DNA from: Argopecten irradians
Lineage: Eukaryota > Mollusca > Bivalvia > Pectinida > Pectinidae
Assembly: GCF_041381155.1 (NCBI RefSeq)
Contig: NC_091134.1
Span: 13,022,008-13,086,007 of the forward strand
Direction of reading: 5' to 3'
DNA length: 64,000 nt
Below the pieces are notes generated by a model, which saw only the letters and a list, made by a program, of their open reading frames with translations, was not told where the DNA came from and searched no databases. The translations under genes and the position numbers were made by a program. Below, piece by piece: positions 52,637 to 64,000 of the stretch. Each line of letters begins with the position of its first letter. The stretch's first letter is position 1.

Positions 52637-53991
52637 ATGTTTGGCTTAATACATTTCTTTGTCTATGTGGGGACTTTCAGTCTTGTGAATACCGAAGTAA
52701 GCATTCCACTGCCGCAGGACATCCGTGATGCTGTTGAGAAATATTTGGGTGAAAGACAAATGGATAAAATTGATAATACGCTTGCAAAAGAAATCAAGAG
52801 TTTGAAAGTTCGTCTAAAAGAGCTGGAAAGAATACATGCCGATGATATACAATTATTGACCAATCGTCTTGAAGAGTCAGAATACATGCGCGCAAAGGAG
52901 GCAGAGGCATTTCGAAATCGCCTTGAAGAAATTGAGAATTCACGTGAAAAAGATGAAGCGATTCTGATTAATCGGATGAGAGAAGTGGAAAACAACTGTG
53001 CCAGTACCAAAGAAAGCATGGCCATGAAAAGGAATAAAGGCTTTGAAATTCACGATTTTGCAGAGTCGAAAAACATGCGCACCGCTCAAGAACGGAGTAC
53101 GCAATTGTCAAATACGTTAAATGATAATGTACAACTAAGGGATAGGAATCCCCTGATATGGAACAAGTCAGAAGTGCATCACACACACAACAAACATCCA
53201 AAGGACTTGAAGCGATCAGGAAAGTTACGGCTTAACCAGGCTAAAAGAACATCGTCTAGGTCAAACCAAAGAGTTGGCAAGTATTCATTGATATGATTTG
53301 GTTTTTTGTAAACATTAAGACATATTTGCCTTTTCCCGATATAGGTATTTTGTATTTACCCTTTATTGTCTGCGTTGAGACTATTAACATGAACGGTATA
53401 ATATACAATTACCAACTTGATAACATATTCATTGTGCAACTGCAACAGTCGATATTGTGTGAAAATCGTCCATGATACGATTTGTTCTTGTACATGTTCA
53501 TGTTCATATGTTCGAAAATATTAAAATTTCTAAAAAAAATATTAGCTAAAACTGTCAACTGAAATTTTTTTTCAGCATCAGTTGGTGACTGGGTTGCTTT
53601 CCATGCCTTCCTAGGAAAGCCTTTGACTGACCCAAGTTACGGACATACGATCTCGTTCTCAGATATCAAAACAAACATCGGCAACAACGAATACCATCCG
53701 ACTACTGGGATATTTACTTGTCAGAAGGCCGGAGTGTATGTCTTCTCGTGGAGTACCCGAATCCATCACGCCAACCATGTACTAGAAACTGCACTTGTCC
53801 GTAATGGTGCCGCCGTTGGACACAGCACTGCCGGTGGAGGAGACAATAATGCTTGGGGGTTCGGATCGGCTACAGTTACCCTAATCCTTAACCCTGGGGA
53901 TGAAGTTTGGTTACGGGTAAGCGATCATGTCTCTGATGCAACAATTGACAGTCTGAGCATGTTCACAGCGTTTCTTGTTTACGCCGCCTAA
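52637..53991 (+). CDS. Secreted coiled-coil C1q-domain protein, gene 3 (two exons)
   Basis: Join 52637-53276 and 53576-53991, 351 aa, a close paralogue of gene 1 with the same architecture. It has a signal peptide (residues 1-19, ending VNT|E), a coiled coil (~28-125) with one Cys near 121, and a linker with an N-K-S sequon. The C-terminal C1q head contains DWVAFHAF, FTCQKAGVYVFSW, GDEVWLRV and the last strand MFTAFLVYAA. The donor is GCAAGT rather than GT, at the position homologous to gene 1, and the acceptor is TTTTCAG ending at 53575. Splicing is phase 1 (G + CA = Ala) and restores the C1q frame. Read straight through, the frame ends at 53296. The start codon has C at -3, a weaker context than gene 1. 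An ATTAAA poly(A) signal lies at 54028. Role inferred: secreted recognition lectin-like molecule; ligand unknown. Confidence 0.92.
53277..53575 (+). other. Intron of C1q gene 3 with a GC donor (GC-AG, 299 bp)
   Basis: The exon ends ...GAGTTG and the intron begins GCAAGT. GCAAGT is the usual sequence of the minor GC-AG class, which tolerates C at +2 when the rest of the donor matches U1 well. The reading frame supports this site: phase 1 on both sides. The intron aligns closely with the 300-bp intron of the broken copy (51036-51335), which has the same GC donor. Confidence 0.82.
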
Positions 53992-54261
53992 AACAGCAAA
54001 ACATAAATCATATGTTTAACCTGGTTAATTAAAATAATTATGCAGAATTCAATAGCTTTGTTGTCACGTGTTATTGGATGCGTGGGGTACGTTTGTCCAA
54101 TAAGTAACGTGGTTTTCTTCGTTAGCAACGCAACCGAGAATTACATGAAGAACTTACCAGTTACTGACGATAGGAATACTGTGTTTTTCTCGGGAACCTG
54201 TCTTAATATACTGATATATTATAAATAATAAGCTTTTCATCTGCTTTATAAAAAAATATAT

Positions 54262-57200
54262 CAGCATTCTTCGTATTCAATTACACACTTGCACACACCG
54301 ACCAACATCATATCCTCGAGGATGAAGTAACGTCACATATTTGGAAATGGGAAATCGTTACATATGTTTAAAACGTCGAAGCTTTTTGAGGCGACCAATT
54401 CATATTTGCCAATGACGACATTAAATTTACAAAATGCTAGCTGTCCATTGTTTGGTTCTTATTAAGGTCAGTTTAGTAACTAAGGTCATCCAAGGACAGT
54501 ATCTTCAGCAAACGTATTACGTCCAAGACAAAAGTGGTGTTTTATCTGTGTGTGTCTTTTGTCCAGTATCACTCAAACACTTAACTCATGACGTAACTCA
54601 TAATGACCATCGGTGAGCATGGTCCTGATGTTCGACGTAAGACGGCGTCCATGTCAGTGGTAGACTGTTATCTATAACCAGATTTTGAGAATTTAGACAA
54701 TTCAATCACGCATCAAATATACAGCAGATCGTAATCACACATAAGTAAGGTGATAGTGGGTCCTGCTTTACTTGCCAAGATGTGCTTCAAAACTGATTTG
54801 AAAAAGTGATTGAAATTGCTGTTGATGCTGTGAAATGTTTTTTTTTTTTATATATTAGTGTTGCTTCCATTGGAGTTGCCTCTACCGCTGTTGACATAAA
54901 ACTGTTGCTGCTGGTTCTGTGATGACATTACTGCTTCTGTTGGTGTGTTGTTATCGACTTTGTTGTAGCTGTTGTTGTTGTTGTTGTTACGGATAATGAT
55001 GAAGAGGTTACAGACCAATCTGGCAGAGACTGTGACTATTACGATACAGTGTTGATGACAAGGACGATGAAACTGATTCTAGTAATAAAAATGACGATTC
55101 TTAAAACGTCTGATTAAAAATCTGTATACTGCAGATGAAGTGTATAAAAATCACTTACAGACGATGACGTCATGTTCATGTGCTGCTGTGTCGACAATGT
55201 TTTATCGCACATAATATTCACATGAAAAGCCATCGTTTGAGGTAACGTGCGATACCGATTTATATTCGTGCTAAACCTTTTCGTAGCTAGATCTACATTA
55301 ACAATTGACTGTTCAGTGTCCAAGAGTAAATACAATTCACCAAACGTTTTAGCACATCCCTATACGTTCCAGCCATGCGCCCTTGGCATGTCGCAGATCC
55401 TGTATAGCATCTGATACATATGTTGTTATGGTTATCTATTTGATGTCAGGCTTTTACCTTATCTCATCACCACTTTCGGAACACTTTCTGTCTACATATA
55501 CATTCCTGTCGTCATTCTAACTTTAACTTTTGAGGAAATATTTTGTCTTTTGTGAAGCCCAAACCAGATATGTTTACTTAACCCCAACGAACTAATGTTC
55601 GAAGAGACTTGATGGTAGCTATTGCTTTCGGAACCCCTCGACCATTACATACGTTATACTTGAACATTTATGTTAAATTTTTCACATTTCCAGGTAAACT
55701 CTTATTACTGCTGTAAGCTTTGAAATATATTCGTAATGCATTTCATTACCTCGTTATGAGAACATAAATCACGTTATAACGATAGATGGCAACAGATCCA
55801 TTTTTTTAAATAAATATATGACAATGGATCAGGCGCAAGTTAGCATTACTTAGTATTGCAACAGCTAATGTATCAACGCAAGCGATAACAACTGAGAAAA
55901 AATAAACATACATAAATATAGAAAGAGAAAAACGATTGAAAACACAAAAAGAGGTTAAGTCAAGTCATGAAAACCAAACAAAAAATTAAAAGGGTAGGAA
56001 AGTATGATTATGTTGAAAATAAAAATAGAGAAATGATTTTGGGAGGACGAAAGAAAAAACAAAGAATAGATATTAACCAGTATTTCGAAATAACGAGATG
56101 GAAATACATAAATGTATGTTACAAGTGAAATAATGCAGAGATGTAGCCACAATCAACGATTCAAAGAAATGCGTTAATGTTTAGATATCAGAAAAAGGCT
56201 GTATTCTAAGGCCTTTTTCATTACTTCGATATGTTTTAATTATCGAATTCTCTTCAGTAGTTTCGTCGATGAATGTCTTTGTTCATCACGGCTTGAGAAT
56301 TTAGCGACAAAAATATTGACTTATGGAAGCATTACGTACAAATTGCTTAATATCAATAAATAGCAGGCACGTGCAATCTATCACGCGCTCCTATAGCAAA
56401 ATAACTGTCGTCTGCTTTTTTCAGTGGCCATCGGAGTTCAAGTAATCGGCGCTTGGCCAAATGTTGATAAAATTACCCATCATGCACAAAAGCGAGAGGT
56501 CAATCTGGGCCAATTGATCATCAAGGTGGCCAATAAGCGATAAAAAGGGACGAGCATGCGCATTAAATATAATTATACAGTATGAAAGAAGCTCGTATTT
56601 CCGGTCGATAAGTTGGCTGCATAGGAAACGATTCCATCTTGTTTGGTATGCCGGAGATATAGAATTAATACATTGTACTGCAATTCAATAAACCAGTATG
56701 AAATGGTCGATTTTATTGCGCATGAAAATTGAATAAACAGTTGACAGAATAAACAGGCACAGTGCTCTCATTCAGTGAGTGAGGGATCTTTAAACTGACA
56801 GATTTAGGATGGTCATTTAACCCCCTCTTCAAAATTCAACATACAACTTTAGAAGACATCGAAAAATCTGTCCTTGGTGCTGACACATCCGTTAAACAGA
56901 AGTATCAACGAAGAATAGAATTTTATGTCCTTATACAAATAAATTGTACGATTCTATATTTACATGTAGATCATTGATTCATAAACTTTGAAGAATTCAA
57001 AGAATTTTATGTATCAACTTAATCGTGTATTTACTAAATTATTGATTGTTAATATTTTTTGCTGTTCACCTACAAAAAACGCATTTAAAATAAAAGTTCT
57101 ATTTTTAAACTTTTTTTATTTTACAACAATTTAAAAAAATATATATATGTATACTTAAATTATGAGCGTAATTTAACTAATTGTTGAACTAGATAAAAGT

Positions 57201-60200
57201 GACAAGGAACGCGAAACTGAAAACAAGGAAAGTTTAAACTTGAATATAGCTAACGTTTATCAAATGTAGGTTACATGTACCCCCCGATTTATAATTAGCA
57301 TACGTATTTGCCCTGGATATCGATATAGTTGACCTACATTTCATTTACGCTACGGTACTACCATAAAGCACATGTTAAGAATTATTCCTCGATTTTGAAA
57401 GAAGAATCGGTCATCGATATCAAAATAAATATTGATATCTATGTAGTCAGGGAATCGTAAAAGACAAACATTTTTGTTTAAGGCTATTTGTATGTGGGCA
57501 GTTGATAGCTTAGTCCTGTCTTTCTGTAAAAAAACAACCAATAATTATACTTAAGTGCACACTCTCTCTACTCTCCTCCCGATCTCGGCGGAAACACAGA
57601 CGTTCTGGCGAGACAATGGTTTGTCAGGCTTGTTCTGCACAGAGCCGATAGATCGGTGTTATTGAGCACTGCGAGCCGGGTTGAACATCTATCAATCAAG
57701 CGCGCCCGAAATTGATAATAGCCGGAACCGGAGAAGGTGAGCGGGTCCGGAATGACAAGGATAGACACTTAACAGGCGGATGGCTGTGATTTTGGCGTTC
57801 ATAAAGATCGATTCACATTAAGACACACGTACCGTTTTGACTCATGAAGTATGTTTGGTTAATGCCTTGTTTAGCTTCAAATATCACACCGTCTTTTGGT
57901 TCAGTAAATGTGAAAAAAAATTCATCGTGGCGCATGCGCAGTGAAGTAAATTTAAGCTGTTCTGATCGTTGTGTTTACAAATTAAGAAGAAATTTTCAAT
58001 GTGTTACAATGGCTTTAACCATACATGTGTTACATCATTTAGTTTCTTATCCGAACCACAAAAAGTACAGCCAAATCAACAAAGTTAAAATCCTAATTTA
58101 GAAGATACAATGAATATATGAAATCGGGACTAGTCTTTATTACAAAGTGATTTAAGAACATCATATGGCAATTTCATCAAATATTGGAAAAAATGGATTT
58201 TTTTTATATACATTATATATAGAGATAGAGACGTTATATTTAGGGGGTAATAAAGTCAACAACGACTTAGTTGACTATGGGATGATCACAAATTAAGAAG
58301 AAATTTAAGAAGAGGTTTCCCTTGCTGTGTATGGCTTAATTTACATTGTTTTAATCGGACTGAACTCGAAATATCATTGCAGTTATGTTTTCTCAGACTT
58401 AGATTTGGTATCGAATGTAGTCTGCTAACGCACACACTTTTTCTTCATTTCTGACATTAGGCATTTGCTTCGTTCAGTATGCAAATCAGATGCAAATTTC
58501 ATTGACTCAGATAAACTGTTTTACAAAAGGCCAGAAATCATATTCAAATAGAACAGTTTTGGTTGTCATAATCAAATCACAAATTAAGTGGGGCGTATCG
58601 ATTCATCAAACTTTTGACCTTGACATTTTAATTCCATTTACATTGTACGGTATTCGTCTCTGACTCTGGGTACGCATTCGGGAACATTCGGTCCTTTCCG
58701 TAAACCAGAAACTCTGGATTACGGAAAGTGCCGAAGGTTTACGATTGCATGGATACAATAAAAATAATAACTATACCAGTTTTAGACTCACAATTGGTTT
58801 GAAAGTATATATATATATTATATTTAGAATACTTGTGCATTTTTGTTCTTACAGAACCTTTTTGAAAACGTCTTGCATTCTATGGTTGTTAAATATACAA
58901 ATGTACGAGGGTTCATAAGTGACGGGTAGACATTCTGTACAAGTATACTCCACTGGAATAAATCCCATGGTTGCAAGGGAGAAACTAAAGTGATCCTACG
59001 TATGCATAGCTATATCAAGTGAACTAGAGCTCTACACGTAGGATATCGGGTAGCCCAATCATATCATACGGTTTTGGCTTGACAGCCAAAAATATTTCAT
59101 GAGGGTTGAGATATTCCTGTCCGTCTGATAAACTTATGTTTTATTATTTGTTTTATGTCTTTTGTTTAGAAGAATTTTCAAATAAGATTATTAAAAATAA
59201 ATCTTTTAAAAAATGTACGACAATTTTATGATTTTAGAACATTGATTTATTATGATATTTATCACATCTGGCATCCGTTGAAAATACACAATCAATGTGT
59301 AAAACAAGCTTAATAAAAACATTAACAGTTCGTAAAAAACCAAACATTTCTTTGACGCTGATTATGTTATTTTTAAATGAGTTGAATGGGTCTGATGAAA
59401 CGATAAGAAACAATTTTACATTTAAAGCTCTTAGATAGAGAGATAAGTTAAATTAGTAGTAGTTACCATGCATATCTATAATCTTCAGAAATATTTCCGA
59501 AATGCAGAAATATATTTACATGGTCCTGAATACAAAAAATACTAAGCCGAATGAGATACTGTATTCGCATGGTTCTTCAATTTCTAATCAGATAACCGTT
59601 TTAAACCATTAAGCTCTCTAGCAACTTGAATTTACTCTCACGTATTTATGTCGACCACTGTAAACTTATGAATGATCAGTGCGCGCGACTTGCACGCGCT
59701 GTATTTGATGCCGTTGTCCTGCAGTAAGTGCTCTCCTGTTAAGGAGGTAGCATACGATAACAACCACCACTTCTCTGAAACATGTATGGAACAATGTATG
59801 AGGTGATGGTTTCTGTTCTGTTCTGAAGTATTTCTGTTCTCAACTGAAAACAACGCAATATCCGGGTGATCGAGTGGTGTACTGGTTTACAGACGTGCTT
59901 TTCACGTCTAGCCAGCCGAGCATCGACAACGTGTTGCTAGGGTCAACTACGTATAAACTGGGTTTTCTCCGGGCACTACGGTTTTCTTTTTACCCTAAGA
60001 ACTCTCTTGTGCTTACATCTGGGCCATCGCAATTTATTTGTATAAGTAATATATCTTGTTTAGCAGCTTAATACGATTAAGTTAATGTTTTCGTTGGCTT
60101 TAAGTTTGGGTCTACCCAAACTTTACAAATAAATGCGCGGTAACATAATTTTTTCTTTCTGTTATTTTTAAGTTAGATACTCACAGTACTTAATTAAATG

Positions 60201-61871
60201 CATCAAAAATTAAACTATAATAGTACAATTGCGTAAATGTACTTTGGATTGACGAGACTTAGTTCTTTCAATTCTTCTGCACGAGACTAAAATATATTTT
60301 ACACATATTTACTTGCCTCATTCTAGCTAACAAAAATATATTTTAATTACCAATTGGAATTCATCTAAAGCAAACTTACTGTTACTTTAAACATGCGCAT
60401 GAGGTACGTGCATACACCGGAAGTACGAAATGTTTAGAGACTACAGTTTGGTTTCCTGTCCCTCTGAGCTGTCGTACAATGTGTGAAACAGGAAAAAGTA
60501 ATCGATAACCGATTATAATCATGTTTGAAGTCCCCGGGGGAGTGTAAAGAGTGTTAAGTACGTAGAAGTGAATCATGTTCTGGTGTTCTTTTAGGGTGAA
60601 TTTATCTAAGCGACAGAGATATAATGTGTAACTTTATCTGCGCTGGCTGATCTGTACTTCGTGATACTGTAATTGAGTTATGGGCCTAGTGTGAAGTTTA
60701 GGGCGCAGCCATATATGGACTGATAAATTTCCTGTTAAGGCAGAAAATGTCAATGGAAAAAGATTCTACAGAAATCCAGTTATAGTTAAAAAAAACTTCT
60801 ATCGACAAGGAACTTGAGCGTTTATTAGCCTGCAAGCAAAGAAAGTATATCTTTGTTTATCTTTCACGCCATATTTAAAAATTTAAAATTCTAAAAATTA
60901 TGGAAGTATCAAATCTTGTAATAGACAATCTCAAATAAAATAATTTCATATTTTCAATAATATGGATTGAAAATTTGTAAAAAATGTATCAAATAAGGTA
61001 TTAGTATTTATAGCAAAGAAATGGCCATGCATATGGCCATGGGTTTCTTTACTTTATCCATAAAGTCAATATCTCATGCTAAACGAAATCATTCATTGTG
61101 ATAAATTGCTGTTGACATATTGTTACAAAATGATGAATGGATTTGAACTCAATCTATCCATGGGCTTTGGTGAGGAACCCTTTCTCCCTAACACACGCCG
61201 TATTGTAGTTCCGCATATGGCCTTGGTTTTATATTGTCCCTCGTCATGGACAACAATGAATGTTTCTTCTGCTGTCTTTAACCGCCATTTGTCACGTGAC
61301 TGTCGTTATGGATGGTTGTGATCCGCTGTTATTGGAGCGAGTGTAGTTTATTGCGCTTCTGATATCAAGGATTTCTCCCCGAACTCGCCTCAAATTGATA
61401 AGATTAGGGATGAGCATTATCAGAGTAAAATCAGTCCATTGTTCCCAGTTTAAGACGGGTACTATAAATGTGACCAATTCATGTTTGGAGATGTGGTCGA
61501 AAGTTCAAGGATTGTATGGGCAGTGGGAAAAGGCTTAAGTAGAACATTTAAATGATTGTCGATCGATAGATTTTCAATGGTCATAATAATTAAATTTCTC
61601 AATAAATGTAGTTTACACAGGGATGGAATATCTCATCCTCGATATTCTTTGGTTTACTATTTCAGTCGTAATATCCACTTCATGACTATCTCATACATGT
61701 AGTAAAACTGAAGGATCTGTGTACGACAACGGATGGGTAGTTAATTTGTTCCTTTGTTGTACATGAAATATCGAATAACGGTATATTATGGCTGACTTTG
61801 TAGCTATTGAGTGTCGCTCTCCGTATTCATCAATGTAACTTCCACAGGCCTGTGATTGGTCTTTTTTACTG
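54262..61871. other. No gene recognised downstream of the C1q array
   Basis: Open frames are short and unrecognised. GC-rich patches lie at 57570-57760 and around 56390-56600 (the latter with several GGCCAA motifs). An NRF1-like GCGCATGCGCA is at 57931 and an ETS-like ACCGGAAGT at 60416. None is linked to a visible gene. Confidence 0.5.
54835..54990 (+). repeat. GTT-rich simple-sequence region
   Basis: A T run (54838-54849), then scattered GCTGTTG and a TTG run near 54970. No coding frame is supported. Confidence 0.6.
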
Positions 61872-62370
61872 GCCCTGCAGGTAGGGCGTTAGAATTGTAC
61901 CTGCTGCCCCTATTGCATGATCGTAAAAGGCGACTAAATTTAGGATCTTTTCTTCTCTCTTCTTCCTAACTGACTTTATCTTTCCTAATGCCTCCCTTGG
62001 CACCGCCTCACTTTTGGCCTTGAGTTGAGCGTTCGCCCCTGTGAGGAAGGCTCTGGGTTCTGTCCCCTGGCCGAGACACACCAAAGTCTATAGAAGTGGT
62101 AGTTTCTGCTCCTGCTTAGCGCTCAGCATACAGGGAGTGGGACGACTGGTTCGCCCGTTGTCAGTATAATGTGACCGGGTGGGGTGTGTTGCTTGGTGTC
62201 TTCGGCGGCATGCTTCAGTGATATAGCACTATAAAAAGGGCAACAGTTCCACTATACAAGAAGACACAACACGAACATACCGCAGTCTCCCAGTACACAT
62301 GGGAGGCACTCCTTACATGACCATAGCTGTTAATAGGACGTTAATAAATCAAACAAACAAACAAACAATT
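61872..62370 (+). repeat. Dispersed repeat family 2, longest copy
   Basis: Markers in order: GTAGGGCGTTAGAATTGTAC, CTATTGCATGATCGTAAAAG, AGGCTCTGGGTTCTGTCCCC, TGGCCGAGACA, TTAGCGCTCAGCA, CAGTGATATAGCACTATAAA, CATACCGCAGTCTCCC. Its end (CTTACATGACCATAGCTGTT, AATAGGACGTTAATAAATC, then CAAA repeats) is like the 3' tail of the SINE family at 44121. No coding capacity is evident; a 72-codon frame on the - strand is incidental. It is probably a non-autonomous retroposon. Confidence 0.8.
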
Positions 62371-62635
62371 TTAGACACAAGGGGTGGATATAACGACAGT
62401 GAAGGTAACCCTTTGAGTATCGAGGATGAAGATGCGAGTACATCTCACCAAGGACAAACAAGCTTTACATAATGTATTCGTGAAACAATTAATCCTGTAT
62501 TTGCACACCTGGAAAATATTTCTTTAAGGGTCTCTACTGCGGCATCCTAAACTAAATTGGTCCAAAAGAAGTTACGCCCCTCTTGTTTATATATCAACAA
62601 CCATACATGTGTGTTTGCCACATATGAACACAAAA

Positions 62636-62734
62636 GTACGGAAGCGTAATAGGCTCACATAGGCCGCGCAAATAAAACATTTTCGTTATCCTCAAAAAAG
62701 TGTTTTCTTATGTGAGCCTAATACGCTTCCGTAC
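62636..62734. repeat. 99-bp inverted repeat, 25-bp arms
   Basis: The arms GTACGGAAGCGTAATAGGCT... (62636-62660) and 62710-62734 match at 24 of 25, with a 49-nt interior. It resembles a very short MITE; no clear target duplication was seen. Confidence 0.8.
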
Positions 62735-63005
62735 AGAAGCATATTTACTCTATGGAACTTACACCCTGTGTTACAATATTTGACATGACTTTCGTTTGGT
62801 TAAACCTCAGCCTTAACGTACGATGGGAGACAACTCTTACTTGTTTTCTTCGAGAAATAATACTGATGATATCGGTCTCTGCAGGCCTATGTTTTGTCAG
62901 TTTATTTTCTCCTGAAGTGCTTTCAGTTTTGCGATGAATTTTTTCATGGGTGAATATAAGGACAGTTGGATTTCAAGGATACTCATGATCAGAATGAAAC
63001 GTTAA

Positions 63006-63359
63006 AGATGCTCAACCGCCGACAGAGCATATTTTTTTTAAACGATACTCATTATTTTAACAATAATTTGTGCTTAATTATATATGTCTCATTAGCACAA
63101 AAAATAATATAAAACACTTTATGTTGCTTTTGGCGCATGCGCAAGTAGTACTTCATTCCATATAGGACATAGTGCCACGGATTTTTTTCGAGATGCAATT
63201 AATTAGTTTTAATATTTTTATGTTGAACTAAAATTAGAAGCTCAAACTTTTCAATGGTGGTAATTATGTAAAGTAAGTAACTTTTATAACTGAAGACAAA
63301 TACTTAATCGACTGCTCCTGTTAAGAGAAAAAATACCATTTGTCAGCGGTGGAGCATCT
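63006..63359. mobile_element. MITE, 354 bp, flanked by TTAA
   Basis: Left end AGATGCTCAACCGCCGACA and right end complement AGATGCTCCACCGCTGACA (17 of 19 match). TTAA is immediately outside both ends (63002-63005 and 63360-63363). TTAA targets are typical of piggyBac-like and some other cut-and-paste transposases. No coding capacity, so it is non-autonomous. It contains an NRF1-like GCGCATGCGCA near 63133. Confidence 0.82.
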
Positions 63360-63419
63360 TTAAGAAATCACACTGACATATCAATTTACAATAATCTCTC
63401 TCCATAGAAATTCATTTCC

Positions 63420-63612
63420 CCATATCAGAATTACAATTTCCGATATCAAAAACATTTGACTAATTCATGATATGAAACACAGAATTTCCAATAAAAGAAT
63501 TAGAATAGTCGATGTCATAATTAAAATTCTCGATATCAGAATTAGAATTTGTGATCACGGAAAGTGTTTATAAATTCATGACATCAAAAATAGAATTTCC
63601 GATATCGAATCA
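63420..63612. repeat. Degenerate GATATC/AGAATT minisatellite
   Basis: Repeated variants of AATTTCCGATATCAGAATTA at roughly 20-25-bp spacing (GATATCAAAAA, GATGTCATAATTA, GATATCAGAATTAG, GACATCAAAAATAG). It runs directly into the poly(A) tract. Confidence 0.6.
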
Positions 63613-63617
63613 AAAAG

Positions 63618-63670
<53 letters not shown>
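63618..63670 (+). repeat. Poly(A) run, 53 bases
   Basis: An uninterrupted A tract, preceded by CAAAAAG. It could be a retroposon tail or simple expansion. Its length in the assembly is probably unreliable. Confidence 0.95.
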
Positions 63671-63673
<3 letters not shown>

Positions 63674-64000
63674 ACCCACCAGATTGACCTTAGTGTTTTT
63701 TATGTTTTAGTGGTCTAGATCAAAAATCAGTAAATTGCGTCTTCTACATAATTCTATTCATATAATGGATGGAAATCTCCCAAGACAAAACTTCTACGCC
63801 ACATAGCTTTAGCGACTAAATTTTTTCATTTTTGACACGTCTTCATAAAAGCAATTACTACTGTTGGAAAGACCGATAATTTTCCTTTCAAAGTCACCCT
63901 ACACAACTATACAAAATGCCGTTAATGAGACGATACATTTTGTAGCAGTCTCGCCTCCTTAAAAGCTATCAAAAGATTTTTTTTATTTGCATTGCTACTT
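63671..64000. other. No feature seen after the poly(A) run
   Basis: 330 bp of AT-rich sequence with no long open frame, repeat or splice pattern that I can support. Confidence 0.5.

Noticed and set aside
52663..53201. Minus-strand frames of 120 and 77 codons opposite gene 3 exon 1
   Set aside because: They are shadows of the coiled-coil coding sequence; no splice or start evidence of their own.
57568..57768. GC-rich 66-codon frame as an exon
   Set aside because: No convincing splice sites and no domain; the GC-rich patch could equally be a repeat or a promoter remnant.
61866..62084. 72-codon minus-strand frame
   Set aside because: It lies wholly inside the family 2 repeat and is broken in the copy at 20181.

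Overview
The window looks like AT-rich nuclear DNA from an invertebrate animal, most probably a bivalve mollusc. Three things point there: secreted coiled-coil plus C1q-domain genes, a class greatly expanded in bivalves; tRNA-derived SINEs; and a second dispersed repeat of a kind common in mollusc genomes. Genes have introns, bacterial operon structure is absent, and most open frames are under 100 codons. The species call is inference.

Layout: about 1-47.7 kb has no gene I can identify. It holds dispersed repeats, inverted-repeat elements and a 42-bp minisatellite (23.04-23.88 kb). Two weak candidate coding loci lie there: a possible two-exon gene at 7.6-10.1 kb, and a possible first coding exon at 22.4 kb.

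The only confident protein-coding locus is a tandem C1q array at 47.7-54.3 kb, all on the + strand. Gene 1 (47878-49474, two exons, 349 aa) and gene 3 (52637-53991, two exons, 351 aa) each encode a signal peptide, a long coiled coil, a polar His/Lys-rich linker and a C-terminal C1q head. Between them lies a broken copy (about 50500-51725) that has lost its start and signal peptide and carries stops and frameshifts. Units repeat every ~2.2-2.3 kb. Gene 3 and the broken copy share a GC-AG intron, whereas gene 1 has a GT-AG intron. Two short upstream blocks are conserved between genes 1 and 3, one of them exactly 73 bp before both start codons. Proteins of this type are secreted pattern-recognition molecules, and the array shows local birth and death by duplication.

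From 54.3 kb to the end there is no confident gene, only further repeats: a long dispersed repeat at 61.87-62.37 kb, a 99-bp inverted repeat at 62.64 kb, a TTAA-flanked MITE at 63.0-63.36 kb, and a 53-base poly(A) run.
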